Positions 1 through 7,757 of a stretch of DNA of 64,000 bases are shown in pieces. The notes beneath the pieces are model-generated. The model saw only the letters and a list, made by a program, of their open reading frames with translations. It ran no database searches and was not told where the DNA came from. Where the stretch lies: assembly GCA_015069135.1 (NCBI GenBank), contig SVJE01000002.1, forward strand, positions 169,953 through 233,952, written 5' to 3'. This stretch comes from Oscillospiraceae bacterium (GTDB lineage Bacteria > Bacillota > Clostridia > UBA1212 > SIG427). The position numbers were made by a program, and so were the translations under genes. Position 1 is the stretch's first letter. Every line of letters starts with the position of its first letter.

Positions 1-1
1 C

Positions 2-754
2 GAAGCATTAGGTAAACTTGCAGAAAGTGAAGCTGATGCAAAGACAGGATATTTTACATACAAAGATACACAGTATCAGAAAGAAATTAAGATTGTTAAA
101 GATGAAGATGGTCTGGATGTAACAGAGGTTCACTGGTTTGAAGTAGAGCCTATATCCTGGATTGTTCTTGAAGAAAAAGATGGAAAGTTGTTTGTAATTG
201 CTGAGGAAAATGTGAATGCAGTTCCTTTTAACAAAACTCCTGAAGATACAAACTGGGCTATTTCTACTTTAAGAGATTGGCTTAATGGTCTTAACGAGTA
301 TAAGAATACATTTAACTTCTACAACTGTGCGTTTACTGCTGAAGAGCAGTCTGTAATAGTTACTCAGGATATTACAACAGCAAAGAATGCTGATTACAAC
401 ACAGAGTCAGGTGAAGCTGTTAAAGACAGAGTTTCTATTTTAAGTGTTGAGCAGATTGAAGATTCTAAAAAATGGGCAGATGGCTTATTTAATGAAGATA
501 AAGACGAACTTACATTAGGTAGAGCTTGCGGTAATACCGAATATTCTTTATTCAAAGGTGCAGCTGCTCACATTTCATATGACAGAAAGAATTCATCCTG
601 GTATTGGTTGAGAAACAGTGGTGCTAATGCAAAACAAGCTACTTATGTAAACGAAATGGGTAACACCATAAGTGCCGGTTATACAGTATCTTTCCCACAG
701 AATGGCGTACGTCCTACATTGGTTCTTGATACAGCTAACATTATTCTTAAGTAA
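2..754 (+). CDS. DUF6273 domain protein, C-terminal part (cut by window edge)
   Basis: The reading frame is open to the left edge, so the true start lies outside the window; about 250 residues are visible. The stretch ISWIVLEEKDGKLFVIAE followed by a W-rich segment and YWLRNSGANAKQATYV, then GVRPTLVLD near the end, matches the pattern I know from DUF6273 domains, which occur in surface or secreted proteins of Clostridia, often after Ig-like or repeat modules. A TTG at 188 could be read as a start, but the same frame and the same fold continue upstream of it, so it is internal. Function unknown. A clear terminator follows at 786, so this is the last gene of its transcript. Confidence 0.75.
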   Translation, partial: EALGKLAESEADAKTGYFTYKDTQYQKEIKIVKDEDGLDVTEVHWFEVEPISWIVLEEKDGKLFVIAEENVNAVPFNKTPEDTNWAISTLRDWLNGLNEYKNTFNFYNCAFTAEEQSVIVTQDITTAKNADYNTESGEAVKDRVSILSVEQIEDSKKWADGLFNEDKDELTLGRACGNTEYSLFKGAAAHISYDRKNSSWYWLRNSGANAKQATYVNEMGNTISAGYTVSFPQNGVRPTLVLDTANIILK

Positions 755-785
755 GATTTTAAATACCTTTAATATAGAATTAAGA

Positions 786-815
786 GTCGCCTCAACAAAA
801 GGGGCGACCTTTTTT
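786..815 (+). terminator. Rho-independent terminator
   Basis: An 8-bp stem GTCGCCTC/GGGGCGAC (786-793 with 801-808, one G-T pair) and a 7-base loop are followed by a run of T. It lies 32 bases after the DUF6273 stop codon. Confidence 0.85.
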
Positions 816-837
816 ATATAGAATATGTGTACGATTA

Positions 838-887
838 GTTGATAAATCAACGTTTTTCATGTATAATAAAAAAGTTGATTTATCAAC
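838..887 (+). promoter_or_regulatory. Promoter embedded in two matching palindromic operators
   Basis: TTGATA at 839-844 and TATAAT at 862-867 are spaced by 17 bp, a good vegetative promoter. The -35 box sits inside palindrome GTTGATAAATCAAC (838-851). A second copy, its exact reverse complement GTTGATTTATCAAC, lies at 874-887 just after the -10 box. Each site is a dyad with 6-base arms. A dimeric repressor bound at both sites would block the promoter, and the XRE regulator encoded immediately downstream is the obvious candidate (inference). Confidence 0.75.
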
Positions 888-921
888 AATGACCTTTGTT
901 TGAAAAGAATGGATTATTAAT

Positions 922-1521
922 ATGAACAGCATAAAAATGGTTGTTGCAAAGAATATAACCGAATTAAGACAGTCAAAAGGTATGACACAGTTGGAGTTAG
1001 CAGAGATGCTGAATTATTCAGATAAAGCTGTTTCAAAGTGGGAAAGAGGGGAATCTATGCCGGATATAGCTGTTCTGGTTGAGATTTCCAGACTTTTTGA
1101 TGTTAAACTTGATTACCTTATTTCAGCAGATCACGACATAGGATTGTTGAAATCAAGTAAAAACAGGAGTGAATACAACAGAGGTATTATTACTTCTGTT
1201 TCAGTATTGCTGGTTTGGTTTATTGCGGTTTTGACTTTTGTTATTATTGTTCTGCTAACAGGAAAGATAGGTTATGGATGGTTATCTTTTATATATGCAA
1301 TTCCAGTTTCTGCAATAGTTTGGCTGGTACTAAACAGCCTGTGGTTTAACAGAAAAAGTAACTATCTGATTATATCTTTGCTGATGTGGTCATTGCTGTT
1401 ATCGGTGCAACTGTCGCTTTTGCCTTTTGGGTATAATGTAGGCCTTATATATGTTATAGGAATTCCGGCACAAATAATTATAATATTGTGGTCTGTTATG
1501 AAAAAGAAAAAAAGTAACTGA
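922..1521 (+). CDS. XRE-family transcriptional regulator with C-terminal membrane segments
   Basis: This 199-residue protein begins with a Cro/C1-type helix-turn-helix at about residues 7-61 (ITELRQSKGMTQLELAEML, then SDKAVSKWERGESMPDI), the usual pattern of this DNA-binding family. From about residue 88 onward there are four hydrophobic stretches that look like membrane helices, ending in a lysine-rich tail. Such membrane-tethered XRE regulators are common in Clostridia; what they sense is generally unknown. The ATG at 922 has only a weak ribosome binding site. The gene stands alone between two terminators and directly follows a paired palindrome with an embedded promoter, which suggests autorepression. 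Confidence 0.85.
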   Translation: MNSIKMVVAKNITELRQSKGMTQLELAEMLNYSDKAVSKWERGESMPDIAVLVEISRLFDVKLDYLISADHDIGLLKSSKNRSEYNRGIITSVSVLLVWFIAVLTFVIIVLLTGKIGYGWLSFIYAIPVSAIVWLVLNSLWFNRKSNYLIISLLMWSLLLSVQLSLLPFGYNVGLIYVIGIPAQIIIILWSVMKKKKSN

Positions 1522-1523
1522 AA

Positions 1524-1559
1524 AATATCACTCTCCTTATGGTAGAGTGATATTTTTTT
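1524..1559 (+). terminator. Rho-independent terminator
   Basis: An 11-bp stem AATATCACTCT/AGAGTGATATT is followed by a T run, three bases after the stop of the XRE regulator. Confidence 0.9.
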
Positions 1560-1609
1560 GCTCTACAGAAGTAATTACTATAAGTATAGTGGGATGATAA
1601 AAGAGTAGG

Positions 1610-1638
1610 TTGAGTAAGAAAGTGGTAATACTTATAAT
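1610..1638 (+). promoter_or_regulatory. Promoter of the DegV gene
   Basis: TTGAGT (1610-1615) and TATAAT (1633-1638) are separated by 17 bp, about 34 bases before the DegV start codon. Confidence 0.65.
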
Positions 1639-1671
1639 GAAACTGTAAAAAGCTTCTAAGGAGATTAAACT

Positions 1672-2508
1672 ATGGAAAAATTTAAAATTGTTGCAGATTC
1701 TGCATCAGATGTTTTGACACTTGAAAAAGTAAGTTATGCATATGCACCGTTGAAAATAATTACTTCGGAAAAAGAGTATCTTGATGACAAGAATCTGGAT
1801 GTTAGAAAAATGGTTGATAACCTGTTAGAATATAAAGGAAAATCTTCCACTTCCTGCCCAAACCCTGATGACTGGATACAGGCTTTTGGTGATGCAGAAA
1901 ACATCTTTTGTGTAACTATCACCGGAACATTATCCGGCAGTCATAATGCAGCTAATTTAGCTAAAAACATATATGAGGAAATGTATCCGGAAAGAAAAGT
2001 TTGTGTTATCAATTCTTTGTCCACAGGTCCGGAAATGAAACTTATTATTGATAAACTACAGTATCTTATATTGCAGGAAAAAGAATTTGATGAGATTTGT
2101 GAAGAAATAAATGAATATTGTAAAAATACAGGTTTGTTCTTCATCTTGGAATCCATGAAAAACCTTGCAAATAACGGAAGGGTAAGTCCTTTGGTAGCTA
2201 AGGCTGCAGGTCTTCTGGGAATCAGAGTATTGGGAATGGCCAGTGAAATCGGTGATTTACAGATGCTTGATAAGTGCAGAGGCAGAGAAAAGGTTGTGGC
2301 TGCTTTGATCAGAGAGTTAGCAGAAAGAGGCCTCAAAAAAGGAAAAGTTTTTGTAGGTCATTGTTTTAATGAAGACACAGCTGTGATTATAAAAGAAAAA
2401 ATAAGGGAGGTTTTCCCTGAGGCAAAGGTAGAAATATATAACCTAAGAGGCCTTTGCAGCTTTTATGCCGAAAAAGGCGGTTTGATAATCGGTTATGAGA
2501 AATTCTGA
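1672..2508 (+). CDS. DegV family fatty-acid-binding protein
   Basis: DegV (FakB) proteins bind one fatty acid and, with the kinase FakA, present it for phosphorylation, feeding exogenous fatty acids into phospholipid synthesis. The 278-residue length is typical. The N-terminus KIVADSASDV and the segment VTITGTLSGSHNAANLA match the family's ligand-contact regions. The conserved TSQPS-like segment reads TSCPNPDDW here, so ligand preference may differ. AAGGAG lies 8 bases before the ATG at 1672, and a promoter is visible just upstream. Clostridia usually carry several DegV paralogues; which lipid this one binds cannot be told. No fakA gene is nearby. It converges on the HAD phosphatase gene with 14 bases between stops. 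Confidence 0.9.
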   Translation: MEKFKIVADSASDVLTLEKVSYAYAPLKIITSEKEYLDDKNLDVRKMVDNLLEYKGKSSTSCPNPDDWIQAFGDAENIFCVTITGTLSGSHNAANLAKNIYEEMYPERKVCVINSLSTGPEMKLIIDKLQYLILQEKEFDEICEEINEYCKNTGLFFILESMKNLANNGRVSPLVAKAAGLLGIRVLGMASEIGDLQMLDKCRGREKVVAALIRELAERGLKKGKVFVGHCFNEDTAVIIKEKIREVFPEAKVEIYNLRGLCSFYAEKGGLIIGYEKF

Positions 2509-2522
2509 TTTACAGCATATAC

Positions 2523-3332
2523 TTATTTTATAATTTCATACAAGTCTTTAATGCTGTTTAATACATAGTCAGGTTTAACTGTGGAATTAGACAGCATTTC
2601 TTTTGTGGTTTCACCTGAGAGAACACATACAGAAGTTACACCAGCATTTACAGCAGACATGATATCGGTATTGAGACGATCTCCGACAACAGCTATTTGG
2701 GAAGGAGTGCAGCCTTGTCTTTCCATAAACATGTTTATCATATGAGCATTTGGTTTCCCCGCTACAAATTCAGGTATTTTACCGGTGGTAATTTTAATAA
2801 GTTCCATGAAAGCTCCGGCGTCAGGCAATGAAAAATCTTCTTTGTATGGACACACAGCATCCGGATGAGTAGCCCAGTATGTTACACCGTCTTTAATATA
2901 ATGACAACCGTCAGTAAGCTTCTGATATGTAAGAGTTGTGTCGAAAGCAAGTACCACGAAATCAGGCCTTTTTTCAGGATCTTCCGTATACTCTTTTACC
3001 AGTGTATATCCGGATTCTTCCAGATAATTTTCTAAAGATGGAGTTCCCAATAAAAATATTTTCGCACCGGGAGCGGTCTTGTCAAGCATATATACCAAAG
3101 CCTGGGCTGAAGTTGAAAAATCTTCAGGACTTGCAGATATTCCCAGGTTTTTTAGCTTATTCACATAATCCATAACGGACTTTGATGAGTTATTTGTAAT
3201 ATAAATAGCCCTTTTACCCTGAAGTTTCAAAGTCTCCAGAAAATCCAGAGTTCCCGGAAAGAGAGTAGTATCCAGATAAATGGTACCATCCATATCCAGC
3301 AAAAAATATTTTATATCGCGCAAATCTTTCAT
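2523..3332 (-). CDS. HAD-IIA family hydrolase (NagD-like phosphatase)
   Basis: This is a haloacid-dehalogenase-type phosphatase of subfamily IIA. The nucleophile motif DMDGT is at residues 13-17, the threonine/asparagine motif ITNNSS follows at about 45, and the acidic motif GDRLNTDI is near the C-terminus. The length (269 residues) fits the NagD/4-nitrophenylphosphatase group, which dephosphorylates small sugar phosphates and nucleotides; the substrate is not predictable. AAAGGAG precedes the ATG. It lies just downstream of the ATPase/nuclease pair on the same strand, 12 bases apart, so it is probably co-transcribed with them. Confidence 0.9.
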   Translation of the reverse strand: MKDLRDIKYFLLDMDGTIYLDTTLFPGTLDFLETLKLQGKRAIYITNNSSKSVMDYVNKLKNLGISASPEDFSTSAQALVYMLDKTAPGAKIFLLGTPSLENYLEESGYTLVKEYTEDPEKRPDFVVLAFDTTLTYQKLTDGCHYIKDGVTYWATHPDAVCPYKEDFSLPDAGAFMELIKITTGKIPEFVAGKPNAHMINMFMERQGCTPSQIAVVGDRLNTDIMSAVNAGVTSVCVLSGETTKEMLSNSTVKPDYVLNSIKDLYEIIK

Positions 3333-3344
3333 CTGTACTCCTTT

Positions 3345-5264
3345 TTATAAAACGAGAAAGTTATAGTCCTGTAGTGGTGACAAATCACGATTCTGACAGG
3401 TAGCAAAAAGAACCTGTGTGTTGTTCTTTTTGGTAAAATTATTTATAAATTCCAATGTCGTATTGTATCTTGTATCGTCATACTGAACAAAAGGGTCGTC
3501 CAGATACAAAGGTAACGTATCTTTGTCTGAATCAAGAAGTGAAGCAAGAGCAAATCTCATGGCAAGATATATCTGGTCTTCTGTGGCTCCACTGTAATCA
3601 TTACCGGAATGTGACATCATATTAGTTTCATCATATATTGAAACCTGAAAATCAGAAGCAATACGAATAGTTCCATATTCTTTACCGGTCATTTCCAAAA
3701 GATAGTCATGTGTGTATTTGTTGATAACAGGACCGAAAGTGTTCTGCATTTCTGTTGTTGAGATTTCCAATACATTCTGGGCCAGATAAAGTGCATCCAG
3801 TTTGTTTTTGTATGTAGAAATCCGGGATTCAACCTCAGAAATGGCCTGATAAATATTATCACAATCGTCCAGGTCGCTATTTGCCTCAGGTGTAAGCTGA
3901 AGGGTAGTAATAGAGTCCCTGGTACCTTTTACATAGCTTATTCGTTGTTGTGTTTCCATCAACTCTTTAGTAACAGCTTCCAACTTTTCTTCAATAAGTT
4001 CAGGGGGACACTGCATTATATATTTAAGGGTATCCTGATTAAGTTTAGGATCTTGCAGAGATTTGGCTGTGACTGTCCACTTTTCCTCTAATTCTTCCAT
4101 GGTTGCACCGGCTTTAAGGTCAACCAACTCTTCTTCTGCAACAGCCTTTTTGTATTTAAGATATTCCAACTGATGAAAATTTTCTTCAGTATCTGTAGGA
4201 ATAGTTGGTGCTACATTTATTTTTAAGAGGCATATAATACTGAAAAGCAAAAACAGAAGAGTGACAACACCCGCTATAATCAAATGCAAAAAAGGCCTTC
4301 TTTCCAGGAACATATATACTGATGCAAAGATACCTGTTCCAAACAAAAGCAATGTCAGTATAAATAAAAATACGAACAAACCGGATTTCGTAGGCTTTAA
4401 ATCGTCATAAAGACTTGGATCCATTGTGGACTTTACGCTTTCAATATCCTGATCAATGTCTTCAATTTCTTTTATTTTTCGTAAAATAACTTTTCTTGTT
4501 TCTAATATACCGAAGGCCCTTTTTATTTCGCCGAACTGCAAATAATAGGCACGACGTTTTTCCAGTTTTTCTTCATTTTCGGTCAATTGTTCCAGTTCAT
4601 TGGAAAGATCCCCTATATGAGCTTGATTATTATCAATGACATTAAGCGTCGCTTTAAGTTTCTCTAATTTTTTATAAAGTTTATCCAGTACACCTTCTCC
4701 GCTTCGGTTTGTAATCTGGTGAATTGCCTTTTTTAAACGACGATTTGCTTCCTGAGATGATTCTGTTGAATCATTTGAAACACTGGATAACTTAGTAAAG
4801 AGAAGACCTGTTTTATCTTTAGTAAAATCAGCTTTTGAATCTAGCTGTGCAGCAAATACACTACAATCAAAAGCTCCTGCAGTCAGTCCTAATATATATT
4901 CACCAATTGTATTACCATCAGGCAAAGGAATTATTTCACCGGTAACGTCATTGTATAGAGTGATGACATCGGTCTTTTTTGATTGAGTAAATACCGCTAC
5001 AGCACGATATATTTTACCCATATGAGAAAACGTAATTTCACCACCAAAGCGATCTTCCGGATTGCTCCCCCAGGGCAGAAACTTTTTTCTTGGATTATCT
5101 GAAGATCTGCTGTCGAAGCCGTATAACACAGCTCTTACAAAAGCCAACAGTGTGGACTTACCACTTTCGTTGTTTCCTTTAATAACGTTTACTCCATCGG
5201 TAAAATTCAGGTTTAAATTAGTGTGACAACCAAATTTGTTTATTTTTATATTCTTAATCTTCAT
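3345..5264 (-). CDS. YhaN/SbcC-like AAA ATPase with internal membrane hairpin
   Basis: This 639-residue protein has an SMC/Rad50-type ATPase head split between its two ends. The Walker A motif GNNESGKST is at residues 30-38; a C-terminal block with DQIYLAMRFALASLL and LPLYLDDPFVQYD supplies the signature and Walker B parts. Between them lie coiled-coil stretches and two adjacent membrane helices at about residues 295-345, the arrangement seen in Bacillus YhaN. Such ATPases pair with a YhaO-type nuclease, a membrane-associated relative of SbcCD. Its start overlaps the nuclease gene by 11 bp, indicating translational coupling. A role in DNA-end processing is inferred from family, not shown. Confidence 0.87.
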   Translation of the reverse strand: MKIKNIKINKFGCHTNLNLNFTDGVNVIKGNNESGKSTLLAFVRAVLYGFDSRSSDNPRKKFLPWGSNPEDRFGGEITFSHMGKIYRAVAVFTQSKKTDVITLYNDVTGEIIPLPDGNTIGEYILGLTAGAFDCSVFAAQLDSKADFTKDKTGLLFTKLSSVSNDSTESSQEANRRLKKAIHQITNRSGEGVLDKLYKKLEKLKATLNVIDNNQAHIGDLSNELEQLTENEEKLEKRRAYYLQFGEIKRAFGILETRKVILRKIKEIEDIDQDIESVKSTMDPSLYDDLKPTKSGLFVFLFILTLLLFGTGIFASVYMFLERRPFLHLIIAGVVTLLFLLFSIICLLKINVAPTIPTDTEENFHQLEYLKYKKAVAEEELVDLKAGATMEELEEKWTVTAKSLQDPKLNQDTLKYIMQCPPELIEEKLEAVTKELMETQQRISYVKGTRDSITTLQLTPEANSDLDDCDNIYQAISEVESRISTYKNKLDALYLAQNVLEISTTEMQNTFGPVINKYTHDYLLEMTGKEYGTIRIASDFQVSIYDETNMMSHSGNDYSGATEDQIYLAMRFALASLLDSDKDTLPLYLDDPFVQYDDTRYNTTLEFINNFTKKNNTQVLFATCQNRDLSPLQDYNFLVL

Positions 5265-6390
5265 CGATTACCACCTCTCCTGAAAAAGCCTGGAGCCCTA
5301 ACTTCAACGCTTCTTGTTTCATTTCTTCATCAACAACCTGAGATAACATGTTTTTTACAAAAAAACCTTTAATTGTGGTTTCGTTTTTAAGTACCTCAAG
5401 ATTTGTTTTTACAGTTGTTTCATCTTTGATTTTTATATAAAAATATTTATCGGACAGCATGGTTTTAAGCCTTGCCGGAGAAACAATAAATGTTTCCGGT
5501 AAAGCGCCTTTAAGAATAACTTTATAAAGGTTATTATCTCTTGGACATTGTTCAAGAACTGCTGCACAGATATCTTCGTTGCTTTCCACATCCGTAATAT
5601 CTATATTTTTTACAATATATCGACGGATACATGTGTTTACAAATTTTGTTTTAACACTGTCTTTGCTTATCTGGCACAACATAACACCACAGGCATCACT
5701 TTCGTCAAAACCTCGCCCCTGAGGAATTCCGCTGTAACAATAAGGTGTAGAACCTACGCTCTTTACTCCGTAACTTTTATGTATATGACCAAAAGCCGCG
5801 TAATCGAATCCCATTTCAGAAAGGTTGTTCATGTTAACCGGGTTGTATACCGAGGTGGTACTTTCTGTGTCGCCGTGCATAAGTAAAATGTTGATGTACT
5901 CCTTATCCAGCTCCGGCAGTTCTCCTTTTCCGTCCTGTAAAAGAGTTTTTCTTGCAAATGCACCTGTAAAAGATCTTCCGTAAATGCGAACTCCATCTTT
6001 TTCAAAAAACTTGAGCTCGTCATCAAATATATGGACATTTTTGCTCCAATTGAATGTTACATAGGGACTTTCCGGAGTATAAGGGTCATGATTGCCTGCG
6101 GAAATACAAATGCTTATATCCGGGACAGACTTAAAATAGTTATTTATCAACTCAAGAGATTCCTGGCTTACACGTTGAGAATCGAACAAATCTCCTGCAA
6201 TAAGTATAAAAGAAGCTCCTGTTTTTTTAGCTAATACTATTATTCTTCCTAAAACAGAAAATTGTTCTTCCCGTAAAACCTTTGCTTTTGAAGAATCTGT
6301 TGTAAAACACGAAAAGGGAGAATCAAGATGCAAATCTGCACAATGAACAATTATCGGATTGATATCCTTTGCAACCGGTACATTTTCCAC
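5254..6390 (-). CDS. YhaO/SbcD-like metallophosphoesterase (DNA exonuclease)
   Basis: A 378-residue Mre11/SbcD-type nuclease subunit. All the metal-binding motifs of the calcineurin-like fold are present in order: CADLHLDSPF, AGDLFD, SAGNHDP, LLMHGD and FGHIHKS. It should act with the downstream YhaN-like ATPase, with which it overlaps by 11 bp. The start is GTG at 6390: GAGGT lies 7 bases upstream and there is no ATG before the first catalytic motif. The C-terminal 120 residues resemble the YhaO capping region. It is the first gene of a three-gene minus-strand unit that also includes the HAD phosphatase. Confidence 0.88.
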   Translation of the reverse strand: MENVPVAKDINPIIVHCADLHLDSPFSCFTTDSSKAKVLREEQFSVLGRIIVLAKKTGASFILIAGDLFDSQRVSQESLELINNYFKSVPDISICISAGNHDPYTPESPYVTFNWSKNVHIFDDELKFFEKDGVRIYGRSFTGAFARKTLLQDGKGELPELDKEYINILLMHGDTESTTSVYNPVNMNNLSEMGFDYAAFGHIHKSYGVKSVGSTPYCYSGIPQGRGFDESDACGVMLCQISKDSVKTKFVNTCIRRYIVKNIDITDVESNEDICAAVLEQCPRDNNLYKVILKGALPETFIVSPARLKTMLSDKYFYIKIKDETTVKTNLEVLKNETTIKGFFVKNMLSQVVDEEMKQEALKLGLQAFSGEVVIDED

Positions 6391-6494
6391 TTCAATTACC
6401 TCAGCTTTTGTAAAAATAATATAGTAAGATACATATCCACATTATACTATAAATTAAGCATAAGAACAAGGTAAATAAATGTGTGTTTTTATAT

Positions 6495-6735
6495 GGGGTT
6501 TGCCCCCCGTCACAAGGTGTAAAAAAGGGAAATAGTTTTTTTCGATACATGTCCACAAAAAACAACGTGAAAATAATAAAGTTGTGACGATTTTTATGTA
6601 AAATTGGGAAATAAGACCTGCCCCCTGTCTTGGGCCTAAAGACGCATATTATACCAAAAAAACACATAAATTTTGGTGGGAACCACTGAAATACAAGGCT
6701 TTAGCAAGGCCCAAGACGGGGGGCAGACCCCCGTC
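6495..6735. repeat. GC-rich inverted-repeat element in a gene-free gap
   Basis: The 430-base gap between the YhaO and E2-like genes has no convincing gene. It holds three related GC-rich blocks in otherwise AT-rich DNA. The block at 6615-6636 and that at 6708-6729 are inverted copies over 22 bases with 3 differences, enclosing 71 bases. The right block overlaps a perfect small hairpin GACGGGGG/CCCCCGTC (6715-6722 with 6728-6735). A third block, GGGGTTTGCCCCCCGTC, is at 6495-6511. It could be a small mobile or REP-like element; no transposase is present. Confidence 0.7.
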
Positions 6736-6824
6736 CAATATTTGACGATTTTCTGCTGCGTATTGTATAATTGCTTTGCGTTGTAAAGGTTGTAACAAAT
6801 AATATTGAATTTTGAGAGGTTTAT

Positions 6825-7757
6825 ATGATTAAATATACACGCAAGTTCGGAGACAGATATGATGGATACCGATTGAAAAATATTGATCCTTTTTCCTTTA
6901 TTGTTCCACATGTAATGAAATACAGAGCTGATAGCCAGGTGTATTTTACCAATGAATTAGATATAACAGAGTTGGAAGCTTTTGTAAGAGAACATGCCAA
7001 CTCAGATATACCGGGACTGAAAATGTACCATGTAATTATTGCTGCAGCAATGAGAACGTATGCGTTAAGACCATATTTAAACCGTTTTGTAATGCATGGA
7101 AAGTTATTCCAGAGAAATCACCTTTGTGTTTCCATGGCAATTAAGCGCAGAAGTGACAAAGAGGAAACAACTACCTTGAAAGTTGCCTTTGACCATAAGG
7201 ATACGCTTAAAGATGTTGTGGACAAATTTAATCGTATAGTTGAGCTAAACAAAGAAGAACTCAATGAGAATGGCACTGATAAGGTAGCCAAACTTTTAGG
7301 AAGTCTTCCTTCCTGGTTGGTGAGAGGTGCAATAAATTTCTTGTGGTGGCTTGACAAACATGGTAAAATGCCAAAAATTATCAACAAGGTGAGTCCTTTC
7401 CACACAGGTTTATTCATAACTAACATGGGATCTTTAGGAATTCCTCCTGTGTACCACCATATTTACGACTTTGGAACTACATCTGTTTTTGTGGCAATGG
7501 GTAACAAAACTACTAAATATGAATTAAATGAAAAAGGTGAGATAGAGGCAAAACGTAAAATGACAATAAAAGTCGTTGCCGATGAAAGAATATGCGACGG
7601 AGCATATTATGCAGGCTCTATGAGAATGATGAGCAGATTTATAAAAAATCCTTCTGCATTAATGACTCCGCCGGAAAAAATCGTTGTAGACGATGGTATT
7701 GTTATGAAAGGCAGAAAATCTTATGAAGTAACAGTTGGCGAAGAAGTTGAGCTTTGA
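6825..7757 (+). CDS. Stand-alone 2-oxoacid dehydrogenase E2-like acyltransferase domain
   Basis: The 310 residues resemble the catalytic domain of dihydrolipoamide acyltransferases (E2) and chloramphenicol acetyltransferase, without lipoyl or E1/E3-binding domains. The family's C-terminal catalytic motif, usually DHRxxDG, reads DERICDG, so the general-base histidine is replaced by glutamate. Either the chemistry differs or the protein is not an active acyltransferase. FHTGLFITNMGSLGI corresponds to the conserved core segment of E2. GAGAGG lies 5 bases before the ATG. No E1 or E3 genes are nearby. Its last 37 bases overlap the end of ftsH on the other strand. Confidence 0.7.
   Translation: MIKYTRKFGDRYDGYRLKNIDPFSFIVPHVMKYRADSQVYFTNELDITELEAFVREHANSDIPGLKMYHVIIAAAMRTYALRPYLNRFVMHGKLFQRNHLCVSMAIKRRSDKEETTTLKVAFDHKDTLKDVVDKFNRIVELNKEELNENGTDKVAKLLGSLPSWLVRGAINFLWWLDKHGKMPKIINKVSPFHTGLFITNMGSLGIPPVYHHIYDFGTTSVFVAMGNKTTKYELNEKGEIEAKRKMTIKVVADERICDGAYYAGSMRMMSRFIKNPSALMTPPEKIVVDDGIVMKGRKSYEVTVGEEVEL

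Noticed and set aside
6401-6911. Two overlapping minus-strand frames in the gap before the E2-like gene
   Set aside because: They run across the GC-rich inverted repeats, have odd composition and no ribosome binding site.
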